A program made the translations under genes and the position numbers. Of a DNA stretch of 64,000 nt, positions 1 through 10,287 are shown one piece after another. Origin of the DNA: Daucus carota subsp. sativus (lineage: Eukaryota > Streptophyta > Magnoliopsida > Apiales > Apiaceae); assembly GCF_001625215.2 (NCBI RefSeq), contig NC_030384.2, positions 43,806,390 through 43,870,389 on the forward strand. The letters run 5' to 3'. The notes beneath the pieces are model-generated. The model had not been told where the DNA came from, ran no database searches, and saw nothing but the letters and a program-made list of their open reading frames with translations. How positions within the stretch are numbered: the first letter of the stretch is position 1; each line of letters opens with the position of its first letter.

Positions 1-1464
1 CTTTATAAAGTCAATTTATTTTCCACCTTGCAAACATTATATTGATGAAGGGAAACAATTTTTTCCTGGTCGTGAAGGAGTTTAGCTACTTAATTTTACG
101 GAATAGATTTTTTTTTTTTCTAATTCATTAGTCTTCATATATTGATTACAAAAACAAGATCAACGGGACCTCAATGTTATGTAGGAACCAAAGCGGTTGT
201 AAAACTCTGCCAACCCAATTTTTTAAAATTTGATAATATATTGTAAGAAACCAAATTTTACGTGAATAATTATCTTAAACTCATTGATATTTAAGAAACC
301 AAATCACAAAAGTATTATGTTGTGAGTGGATCAAGAAACAAATTATATGGTCTCGTGTAGTCGTATTACTCACTCAACTCGAACTTTCAACAACATAAAT
401 AAAAAATCTAAGTTATCAGCATATGGCACGTTAATAATGAAAAACTTGCAAATTATTCTATAACGGGATCCTTAGTTTAACTATAATATACTTTATATAT
501 TATAAAATTATTATTTTTTTATTGAAAAATAGAATCACATTACCTATTCAGAACGAGGTTCAGGAATAAAAAGAATCCCTGTTCAAGGTTCGAGACGGGT
601 TCAGAGATCGATACCGAATTTGGGGATCGGCAGCAGGGATAGCACTCCTTAACCTTGAAATACCTCGTGTGCATTCCTGATCACTAAAATCTGGTTTGTT
701 TTATTTGGATACACTTTCAAGGAAAATGTTTGGTGTACATAATAGTGTACAAAAAATTATACATAATGATATGTGGTGGGTTTTAATTGGGATGACCTCA
801 CTCCTATTAAAACTCACCACGTCAATTGTCACCTCATTATATATAAATTTTATATACGCAGTTTTGTGCACCTAGCCAATTCCATATAATCTTCGGCCTC
901 CAAACAATGAGAGAGTAAAAAATAAAGACATAGTCAGCAAATATACAAAATCTATATAATTAAGGATAAACAAATCACTTTTAATTATTTTGTTTTGTCG
1001 AGAATTATCATTAAAACATATTAACTTATTCCAAAAAATAACTCCCAACAATGGGAATATCATTTATGGGAACAATATTTATAGTTCAATCCATCTGCAG
1101 CCGTGCAGGCCTGCAGGGAAACAAGTAAATGTACTTTAGTGTACACCGCACAATCTCAGTTAACCTGAGTTATAAATATGAAGGAAAATAAGTGAAGAGA
1201 TATAACTTTCACTCTTATTTGTGTTCTTAAGTTTTTTAAAATGATGAAAATAAATAAAAATAAATATAATTATAACATAATTTCACTACAAAATATTTTC
1301 ATACATTCACTCGCTTTCCTAAAAAAAACTCAGGGAGAATGGTATAAAACTTCAAGAAATCAAATATGAACGGACAATGAGCATTTAACGAAAAGAAAAC
1401 GGTTAAACAATCATCAAGTAGCTCGTGCAAAATAGAAATAAAAAAACTATCATCACACAGCAAG
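1..1464. other. AT-rich intergenic region left of the dirigent genes
   Basis: No gene seen. The stretch holds a decayed hAT-end remnant at about 480-665 (separate entry). A possible short inverted-repeat element lies at about 733-871: its ends read ggtgtac and gtgcacc, but I see no target duplication. The remainder is low-complexity AT-rich DNA. Confidence 0.5.
480..665. mobile_element. Decayed remnant of the GC-rich-ended hAT family
   Basis: The run from an AT-rich core into GGTTCGAGACGGG-like, GGGGATCGG-like and 'gggatagcactcc' motifs matches, with many changes, the right end of the well-preserved hAT element at 14845-15542. No terminal repeat or target duplication survives, so this is an old fragment. 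Confidence 0.55.
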
Positions 1465-3458
1465 TCAATAATGAAAAACGTAAACGTCATATTCAACAAC
1501 AGCATTCCCACTGTTCAAGTCGAAAGCATGCGTCCGTGCCTCAGCATACCCCCGTGCAAACCGGAACACTCCGCTCCCTCCGACCACCGGTGATGTGCTA
1601 AAAATAAGATTTTAATCGCAAGTGCACGATCTCGTTTTAATACTTTTAGATTCGAACCACAAGGACTAGAATAATTTTCGCGAAAACTTAATTTCTAACT
1701 TAATCGAATTAGACCAATTAATTTTGTAGAGAATTTCGATTATTAATATCAACCTAATTGAAAATATTAACTTAAAGTAACTAATAACCGGAAGAAAAGA
1801 AAAACAAAATAACAAGCGGAGGTGATACGTGTGTGGACAGTACGTGAAATGAAACAAAAACGAAGACGAAAAGACGTGACTACCGAGCAACACAACAGAT
1901 CGAAAACAAAATTATTAATAATAATTAATAATAATATAAAAAGTGCACGCGGTCGAAACATGAAAAAGCCGTAGTGATTAAACAAAACAAACAGAAGATT
2001 ACCGAGCCGCCGCATTCACTACACTAGCTCACCGGAATTTATGGAGGTGCCCGGAATAGCTTAAATCTCGCCGGAAAATTAATTTTACCGGAAAATCTAG
2101 CTATTCCAACTATGACAATTAAAAGCCCACTAAACTCTAAATCAAATTTAACAATAAATTCTACACTAAATAGCCCCTAAACAACTCATTTTTTATCAAA
2201 ACAAGATCCAAATCAAGCCAAAACAACTCCAAATTATACCAAACTTTAAATCTAGCCTATATAAAATATAACTAACCAAAACCCACTAACCTCAAGTCAA
2301 AATCATAAACTAAAATTTACACCCAAAAGCCCTCAAAAACACCAAAATCAAGAACAAGGAGAACACCAAATCTTACCAAACTAACTCCAAATCACACAAA
2401 ACTTTAAAACTAGCTTATCTACCAAGTTTCTAACAAAACACCATCAAACTACAAACCAAAATATCAACTAAATCATTTAACCCACTAATAATATTGAGAA
2501 TTAAAAGGGGCTCAATCTAAATACTAAAAAAAATGCAAGCTTAAAACATATAATTAGGCTCCTTTCAATCCACAAGTAATTTTGAGTCTCATGTGGTTAG
2601 AGAAAGATTTCATAGCCTAGAAGTAAAAGTAAAGAGCAAGATTTAAGAACAAAAATGAATACTTGTATTGATATAATAAAAGTGTTTACAAATTTAGAGT
2701 GCTACTACTAGATCTACTACATAAAAGAGAGACTACTAAAAATATGAAATTCTAGGTTGGTTGAAACATGATGGGGAGGTGTGTATTTACAGGGGGAAAT
2801 TAGGGTAAAAGGGGTAAAAGGGGGTGTAGGTGTCCCATCTAGATGCTTCCTTGAGAATATTCCCATATGATCCTTTTCTTCCATCTTTTTCTTCTTTTTG
2901 CTTTATTCTTTTATTTCTTCAAGCTTTTGCAATTTTCCTAAAAAAAACAAATAAATAAATGAGAACAAGCAATAATTAGGCATTTAAAATATATAAAAAT
3001 ATGCACTCATCAACCGGCATCTCTCTCACGTCGGAAAACACCGCATTCCGGCCCAATATACTTATCGTGCTCCCATTATACTTCCCCTCCGTAAACACAC
3101 AACTGAAAGCCATCAACAACGCCGGCTCACCCAACGAATCAATCGCGTAGATTCCCTGAGCTCTCCCCACTTGTTCGGAACTGGGTTCTGGTCCCACATT
3201 TAACGCGTCATCCATCACGAGGATTTCGCCGAATGGTGCCGCTGAAGTGTTGGTTTTGGGGGCGGAGGCGACGAGGACGGAGGTGGGGTTACGGCCACTG
3301 ACAATGTCGTGCAAGTAGAAGTGTATATGGCTTAGCTTCTCCTTTTCAAGGCCCAGGGATTTGCGGGGTATCCGCTTGGTGAAGTCATGCGATTCTCCGG
3401 TGAGGAGGAGAGAAAATTTGAGAGCTGCGAATATTGTGGAGGGGAGTGTGTTAGACAT
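1465..3458 (-). pseudogene. DIR: Dirigent protein gene split by a solo LTR
   Basis: Single-exon dirigent gene on the minus strand, tandem paralogue of the one at 6279-6848. The 5' part (3458 down to 3013) starts at an ATG followed by a hydrophobic leader and carries the family motifs HFYLHDIVSG, GRAQGIY and GKYNGSTISILGRN. It stops matching inside the codons for REMPV. The 3' part (1590 down to 1465) resumes at once with the conserved end ([13 protein letters not shown]..., [11 protein letters not shown]) and a TGA stop. Removing the 1422-bp insert and one copy of its 5-bp duplication leaves an open frame, so the insertion is apparently the only lesion and should be recent. Readthrough into the LTR would add about ten foreign residues and then stop, losing the last strands of the beta-barrel. 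Dirigent proteins steer radical coupling of phenols in the apoplast; this copy should be inactive unless the insert is absent in other alleles. Confidence 0.93.
1591..3012 (-). mobile_element. Solo LTR inserted in the dirigent gene
   Basis: The insert begins TGATG and ends CATCA (TG...CA with 5-bp inverted ends). It is flanked by a perfect 5-bp target duplication, accgg, at 1586-1590 and 3013-3017. It is 1422 bp long with no coding region, primer-binding site or second LTR, so it is best read as a solo LTR of an LTR retrotransposon. The end reading (minus strand) ...gcacatca and the start tgatgagtgcat resemble LTR ends of plant Ty3/gypsy Tat/Athila-type elements; that family assignment is from memory and tentative. 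The minus strand is given as the likely transcriptional sense. Confidence 0.88.
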
Positions 3459-5362
3459 GGTGAGTTGCAACCTTGTGGAATGAAAGGAATTGTTGAAGAC
3501 TGTGAGATATATAGGGGAACTTTCCATAAATAGTGTGAGCATCGTAGGATCATGACTTTTTACTATTTTGACAATAATACTCCACTTACTTTTAAAAATT
3601 AATCAGGCCATTTTTATATATATAACTGGTTGTAAAATTATGATTATACTGCTACTGTCTTGATTTATAAATCATTTGACTTTATTATAAACATATCTAA
3701 ATATTTTGATTATATTTTTAGCACATAATATTAAGAGCTTTGATTGCATACTTAGAATTATTATTTTTATAATTTTCTTTTTTAATAAAAATATTAATCT
3801 TATACTTTAATTCACAAAAAAAATTTAAAAATATTAATTCTAATTATACAGTCAATGCACTTAAAAGTGTGTGCACAAAAGTCAAACGTCAATTATTTGA
3901 AAAAGAGGGACTAATAAATAATATTTTGATTAGATAACAGATACAGTACTTGTTAATAAGAATATTATCGATACGCATTATTAGATATTAAAATTAGAAA
4001 TTCTAAACTTCATTTGATAATATTGTTAATTTTATATAAAATTCAGATGTGCGTAATTTCATCTAGGTTCGGTGTCAAGACGGCTAAAATCTAAAATTGT
4101 GAAGGATAGTTTAGTTCAAAATAATTGAGAAAGGGAAAGAAAAATAACTAAAAGAATTCTCTTTGTAACTATTTATTTCATTAAAAATGTCATTCTACTT
4201 CACTTTTTTCAATTTTGGATTTACAGAAAATCTCTCATTACCCATTCCCAAACCCACTAGGCATTTCCCTAACATTTTCAATGTTTTTGATTTTTCATTT
4301 CTAATCTATATATGAAATCATTAAAAGATAAGACATAATATGGTAAAATATTTTTTAATATTAAAATAATAAATTAATTGTATAAATATATATTAATAAA
4401 TTAATGAAATTTCAAATAAAAGATATATTAATTTTAAAAATATTAAATAAATTATATTAAATAATATATTTGACTCTTTTAAAATTATATAATGTTATAA
4501 AAATCAAGTTTAAAATTTTGTCATATAATTTTTAAGTTCATTTCCGGATTAAAATCAAATAGATAAATTATTCAACATCATTTTCTATTTCATTCTATTT
4601 CATTTGTCGCCGCCAACCATTCTATTTCATTTCTCGCCGCGAACCAAACAACCACGAGTTGCGGCTTGGTGCTGGATAATTAATGAATATAAATCAGATT
4701 TAAGCTACTAGTGCCACTTTTCAATTTGGTTTGGATATAGACGTGACATCTATGTGATTTAACTATATTGGGATAAGAAACAATATTTCGTATATTATAT
4801 TTTAAATTTTTCTTGAACAAAATATTAATATTAAATTTTATTTTGAAATACTTTCTTTGTCCCTTTTTATATGTCCATTTTAATTTTAAAAAAATCAAAT
4901 AAACCAAATTTTGACTAAATATTACAAATTATCTATTTATTCTTTCTAAAATATGATAATTATGTATTATAATAGACTAAATATATATACTTTCGAATGA
5001 TATAATTTTTATTATTTTTATTAATTATATGATTTGTGTAAATTCCAGTTAAATAGCATATTCAATTCAATTAGTCAAAATTCAAAATGATCATGTAAAA
5101 AAGGATTATGGTGGAAATATAAAAAATATTTCTAACCTCTCTAAACATGCCAAAAGGTTATTATTATTTATTATGTCGGAAACGAGAGTAAACGACCTTT
5201 GGTGCTTGCAGACATTTGGTGTTGATTATTGCAATTTGCAAGTAATGTACATCATCCAATTATGGAATGGATCCTGTTACATGTACTCACCAGATTTTGA
5301 TTAACTGTATTAACGTAAACTAGCTCAACTAGCTTCTATTCGGGCGTAAAGGATAATTTTTA

Positions 5363-5371
<9 letters not shown>
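3459..5371. other. Intergenic spacer between the two dirigent genes, left part
   Basis: AT-rich, no gene seen. 3459-3540 is the likely 5' leader and promoter side of the broken dirigent gene and resembles the leader of the intact copy. About 4838-5110 looks like a decayed Stowaway-type element (ctttgtccctttttatatgtcc at its left side). The segment 5180-5260 resembles 18712-18790, the flank of the retroposon in unit 2, and so gives an unoccupied version of that target. Confidence 0.45.

Positions 5372-5427
<56 letters not shown>
5370..5427. repeat. (TA)n microsatellite
   Basis: Uninterrupted TA dinucleotide run of roughly 55-60 bp, ending just before ttcatgctccg. Confidence 0.95.
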
Positions 5428-5431
<4 letters not shown>

Positions 5432-5594
5432 TGCTCCGTTATTTATGTGAGCCCAGTCAATTTCTTTGAGTTTCATTTTTAGTGAACATACTCGTCAAGC
5501 TGTGTCAACAAACAATTCGAAATACCTAGACTTTTTTAAAATAAATATGAGTCAAGTATTTCAAAACATTTTTTTCTACACTATTTCGGAAAAT

Positions 5595-5879
5595 TGAGAT
5601 CTTATTTTGGAAGGATCATTATTTATGTGCCCATGAGATCTTATTTTGGAAGGATCATTGAGGAGTGCAGGAGGATTCTTCAAAGACTAAACAAAATCAA
5701 GTTGTTTTTCGTTAAACGATCTGCTAATATGGTTGCCCACCAGCTTGCTAGGGAATCATATTTTTTGTCTGGTCGTACTTTTGATAGGACTAATATTCCT
5801 AGTTCTATTCAAAATTGTATTATGTCGGATTTGATTGCTTAATAAAAGCTCCGCTTTCTGTCAAAAAAAAAAAAAAAAA
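5595..5879 (+). mobile_element. 5'-truncated LINE, RNase H end with poly(A)
   Basis: The plus strand encodes the end of a LINE ORF2 RNase H domain (FGRIIEECRRILQRLN, then FVKRSANMVAHQLARES), closing at a TAA at about 5840. A short 3' UTR and a poly(A) run at about 5862-5878 follow. The motif FVxRSANxVAHxLAR is also in the full LINE at 22578-26727, so the two are related but not identical. At the truncated 5' end a 26-bp stretch starting tgagatcttattttggaagg is present twice (5595-5620 and 5634-5659), which duplicates the start of the domain. Confidence 0.85.
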
Positions 5880-6278
5880 TCATATGGGAAGGTAAAATAT
5901 GAGATTTCCAATTCTATCGAAAATAGATATTTTTAACTAGGATATCATCTAATTTTGATATTTTTGTTAGAATTACATGAGTTTTTTTATAGTGCTATTG
6001 AGATTTGAAAAAAAATTAGGATTAGGAATAGTAAAGAACAAAATATTTTGTCTCAAACTCTAATCCATAAATAAGGAACAAAGTGCTAAAAAATATAAAA
6101 TTCTTACGTAAATTTTCATTCATATATTTTCGTTTCCATTTCGTTTCATTTCTTTCCAATCAAACATAAATTTAACAAAACAACGTCACTTCGGCGCTTC
6201 ACAGTGAAAGTAAACTTCAAGCAATGAATTAAGAACGGACAATCCACATTAAAAAAAAAAGGATTAAACAAGTAGAAG

Positions 6279-6848
6279 TCAATAATGAAAAACGTAAACG
6301 TTATATTCCACAACAGCATCCCCACTATTCCAGTCTATAAAATGCGTCCGTGCCTGAGCATACCCCCGCGCAAATCGGAACACTCCACTCCCTCCGACCA
6401 CCGGCATCTCTCTCACGTCGGAAAATATCGGATTCCGGCCAAGTATACTTAGCGTGCTCCCATTATACTTCCCCACCGTAAACACATAATTGAAAGCCAT
6501 CAGCAACGACACCTCACTCAACGAAGCGCTCGTGTAGATTCCCTGAGCTCTCCCCAGTTGTTTGGAACTGGGGTCTGGTCCCACCGTCAACAGGTCATCG
6601 ATCACGAGGACGTCGCTGAAACGTGTCGCTGAAGTGTTGCTAATGGCGGAGGTGGCTACGCGGATGGCGGTGGCGTTACGGCCACTGACAATGTCGTGTA
6701 AGTAGAAGTGTAGGTGGCTTAGCTTCTCCTCTCCGAGGCCGAGGGATTCACTGGGTATCGACTTGGTGAAGTCTTGCGATTCTCCGGTGAGGAGGAGAGA
6801 AAATGTGAGAGCTGCGAATATTACGGAGAGGAGGAGTGTGTGAGACAT
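6279..6848 (-). CDS. DIR: Dirigent protein, intact copy
   Basis: Intronless gene for a 189-residue dirigent protein, the usual family length. I chose the ATG at 6846-6848 because it heads a hydrophobic signal peptide (MSHTLLLSVIFAALTFSLLL); an upstream in-frame ATG at 6909 would add 21 residues ahead of that signal. Landmarks in order: HFYLHDIVSG near residue 50, an N-glycosylation sequon in GRNAT, GRAQGIY, LLMAFNYVFTVGKYNGS, SILGRNPIFSDVREMPVVGG, GYAQARTHF and the terminal VVEYNVYVFHY. These are hallmarks of the eight-stranded dirigent barrel. Dirigent proteins act in the apoplast and direct stereo- or regioselective coupling of monolignol radicals; they have no oxidase activity of their own. 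The sequence fits the disease-response/DIR22-like branch, whose substrate cannot be predicted here. It is the tandem paralogue of the split gene at 1465-3458. Confidence 0.95.
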   Translation of the reverse strand: MSHTLLLSVIFAALTFSLLLTGESQDFTKSIPSESLGLGEEKLSHLHFYLHDIVSGRNATAIRVATSAISNTSATRFSDVLVIDDLLTVGPDPSSKQLGRAQGIYTSASLSEVSLLMAFNYVFTVGKYNGSTLSILGRNPIFSDVREMPVVGGSGVFRFARGYAQARTHFIDWNSGDAVVEYNVYVFHY

Positions 6849-9308
6849 GGTGAGTTGCAGCAATGAAAGGAATAGTTGGAGGGAGTGATATGCTTGCGTA
6901 TATATATACACGAACTTTGCTTAAATAAAATATACATTTTTATGAATTTTAAAAATAAATAAATAAGAGTGTCATGTTTTGCATTCGGTTGATAATATAC
7001 GACAAATAAGAGTACCATGTACTATGTTGATCATAATATTCCATGTACTTAATAATTAACTTGTCAAGCCATTTACTTCAAATTTATTCTTCGACAAATG
7101 TTATTTTTTTTGTTTGACTTTTTACCTAATCTATGAATATTAATCATATAATTAGGATTATCAATTATTAAATTTATATAATATAAACAATTACTGAGTA
7201 ATGTTATTATTCAAATTAATAACTTAAATTTTATAATCAAAATTTCTTATATTATATGTAAAACAGATGAATATTTTTATCAAGGATAAAGGAATTGAAA
7301 TTATATACTTGTTCTTATTTTAAAATATTATAATGAGTTAAAAAAGTTGGCTCAAAATTTATTTTAATACCAATAAAAATTATAGAATAAATTGAACTTG
7401 AAGTCATTTGATCTATTAGCTATTGTCAAGACGATACATATATATCTAAGACCCTTTTACGGAAAGTATTTTCTTGAAAACAATTTAACAATTTTATGAC
7501 ATATATTTCAAAGTTAAAAAAAATAAAAATTCTCCCTTAAAAAGTAATAGTTGAAAATTGAATAGTTTTTCCAGGAAAGTTCCTTTCACAAAACAAAAAT
7601 ATAAATGTTTTACAGGTTCCAAATAATTTTAAGAAAGCGGAAATAAATGTTTCTCTTATCTCAAATTATTTTAATTTAAAGGAGAAGAGAGAGAAAAAAA
7701 AATATTTTTATTCCAAGTTTGTTATGTTAATAATTGATAGATGCCTTTACGTTTTAAATGAGAATAATTTAGACTTATTCTTATTCCAAGTTTGTTGATG
7801 AATGTTTAATTTAATGTTTTGACTTTTTATCTTCATATTTTTTGTCGCTTGTTGACATTAATCAAGTAAGATGGATCTTTTGTAGTTTAATTGTTTTAAA
7901 ATTTAAATTGGAAGAAAAAACGTGTGAATAATAATTAGGGAGAAATTTGGATATTGTTATACTAATTTAAATTGTTTGATGAGTATTTTGTTATTTAAAG
8001 TAATATTTTTCCAATTTTAGCTAACATTTTCAAATTGTCAAACAAATATTGTAAATTATTCTATAACGGTAGTATAAACTGTAAAGTTGGTTTCACTTGG
8101 ATATAATAAAATGATGAGACATGGAAAAAAATTATAGAAAAACTTTATGAAAAAAATGAGAGAATATGGAAAATAATGATTAAATAGGATGGAATTCAAA
8201 CTTCCAAAGATAAAGATCGTAGAACAACTTATTAAAATGAGCAGTATTTTCCAAACATGAGAGTTAAATTTGTATTTCCTCGATTGTTTACGTTCTCTGT
8301 TTGCAGATATTTTGCGAATTTTATAAAATATAGTTTTATAATTTTTTCCTAATTTTTTTAATGAATCAAAATTTAAATATCAAAACTTTTAATCAGGAAA
8401 AAAATTAAAAATTATATTACAGAACTAAACTTGTTAAAAAGCTGCTGTTGTAAAAAATGAGGTGAACAAAAGAGCAGCAGTAATATAATAAAATGATTTT
8501 GCTACAAAGAGAAAAAATATTCATCCATTTCTCAAATCATTAAGCAGTACATGTAGAAGATTGGAGTGGATATCACACCCCCTCTCAGTTACAGAACAAT
8601 TACATTACATTTCAGTATATAATAGGAAACTCCATTCACCCGATCAAAGATTTAAACAGTGAAAATTATAGAATTTTAATACTTCTATGAAATATCATTT
8701 TAAATAATTTATTTATAAAATTTCCTTCATCTGAATAAAATCTTAATAGATAAATTTTTATTTAGGAAAAAACTAATTTAAAAATAAAGTTATAGAATTA
8801 TAAGAGTATTGTATGGGTTTCATAATTCTTTTTTAAAAATTTATATTTTTGAAGAAAAGTTTAAATATCAAATTTTTATTCAGCAAAAAAAATTATAAAA
8901 ATATATTATAAAAATTTTATTTTTTTGAATAAAAGTTTAAATATCAAACTTTTATTCAGTAAAAAAAATCAAAAAATTAAAAAATACTATGAAACTATAA
9001 TTTAAATGAGCGTTGAAAAACGTGTCAACCGTGGAAAAGTACTACTGCCTCTGTTTTTGAATATATTACGTTTGACTTTTTGGCACACTTTTTGTTTTTG
9101 AATATATTACGTTTGACTTTTTGGCACACTTTTAAACGCGTAGATGAAGTAGTTAAAAGTATTAATTTAAAATTTTCTTTATCAGAATAAAAATATGCAA
9201 TCAAAATTTCAATTTACAAAAAAATCAATTAAAAATAGTTATTTTTACTATCCGGTCAACTTAACTAAAGGTGCGTGACTAAGTCAAAAGTGACATATAA
9301 AAAAAATG
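6849..9308. other. AT-rich intergenic region
   Basis: No gene seen. From about 7825 to 8640 it aligns by eye with 14810-16280 (shared blocks: cattaatcaagtaagatgga, gtgtgaataata, ggaaatttggatattg, aaactccattcacc / gacactctattcacc), which marks the start of the tandem duplication. About 9045-9135 holds two copies of a 41-bp unit (gtttttgaatatattacg...ggcacactttt), apparently a Stowaway end duplicated in tandem. Confidence 0.55.
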
Positions 9309-9956
9309 GGTTAATTATCAAGTTGGTCACTGAAGTGGGCTTAATGTATCAAGTTGGTCACTGAACTCAAAACGGTATCAAGATGGTCACTGAAATGGCC
9401 ATAAATATCAAACAAGTACCTTGAAATATAATTTCAAGCAGTAAAAATATTATTTATAAAGTTTTACACATTATTTTTAAATTCTACCAAAACCAAGTAA
9501 AAGGTTATGACTTCTAATATTTATGATAATATATTTAGATTTTATCAAGTTTATTTATTATTTATTTTTAATTAAAACAGAGAAAATAACTGTATAATAA
9601 AACATAAATAATAAATAAATTTGATAAAATATAAATATATTATTTTAAATAATAGAAGTCATAACCTTTTAGTTGGCTGTGATAACATTTAAAAATAATG
9701 TGTAAAACTTTATAAATAATATTTTTACTACTTGAACTCATATTTTAGGGTACTTACTTGATGATTATGGCCACTTCAGTGATCATTTTAAAAATAATGT
9801 GTAAAACTTTATAAATAATATTTTTACTACTTGAACTCATATTTTAAGGTACTTACTTGATGATTATGGCCACTTCAGTGATCATCTTGATACCGTTTTG
9901 TGTTCAGTAACCAACTTGATATATTAAGCCCACTTCAGTGAACTTGATAATTAACC
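9309..9956. mobile_element. Foldback / long inverted-repeat MITE
   Basis: The left arm begins ggttaattatcaagttggtc and the right arm is its near-perfect reverse complement ending gacc..aattaacc; the repeats (tcaagttggtcactgaa motifs) extend inward for roughly 300 bp. Within the right arm a unit of about 99 bp containing aaaaataatgtgtaaaact is duplicated in tandem (starts near 9691 and 9790). No clear target duplication and no coding sequence. The superfamily is undetermined. Confidence 0.8.
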
Positions 9957-10287
9957 TTAAAAAAATAGAGGGAGTACTTTTCTGCTTCCGCATATCGCTA
10001 CTATTTCAAAAAAAAAATTCTTTGCGACATTATTAACGATTTAACGTGGTTACGTGGGGCTGTGGGCAACCAAAAAGCCTCACTCAGGCAAGTGGCGGGG
10101 CCAGGGAGCAGAATACAAAGAGTTATATTCAGAATAAACAGGCACTTCAATCAAAATCCAGGACTCCTGGTTGCACTTCTCTATAAGAAGACTCGAGAAA
10201 CCTGAATACGAGATTACCAGTAACGAAAGTACTCTAAAAACACTTTATGTGAAGCATTTTTTGTTGCACTTTATTTTGCATGTGAAG
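9957..10287 (+). promoter_or_regulatory. HSP70a promoter and 5' leader
   Basis: A TATA-like ctctataag lies at about 10179-10187; this block is conserved in front of HSP70b (about 20594-20602), which supports it as the core promoter. An imperfect heat-shock-element-like array (GAA..CTC..GAA, about 10186-10200) overlaps it but is weak and not fully conserved. The leader contains two minimal AUG-UGA units at 10247-10252 and 10280-10285. Confidence 0.5.

Noticed and set aside
1080..1125. Palindromic ctgcag / cctgcagg cluster
   Set aside because: Short restriction-site-like palindromes without repeats or an element boundary; likely chance.
3332..3553. Minus-strand frame overlapping the broken dirigent gene
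   Set aside because: It is a different frame of the same DNA; the dirigent frame has the clear homology.
10186..10200. Heat-shock element in the HSP70a promoter
   Set aside because: Only an imperfect GAA..CTC..GAA array is visible and HSP70b does not keep the third unit; too weak to annotate as a functional site.
10171..10287. N-terminal extension of HSP70a
   Set aside because: The frame upstream of the ATG at 10288 has no ATG of its own and no counterpart in the HSP70 family; it is 5' leader.
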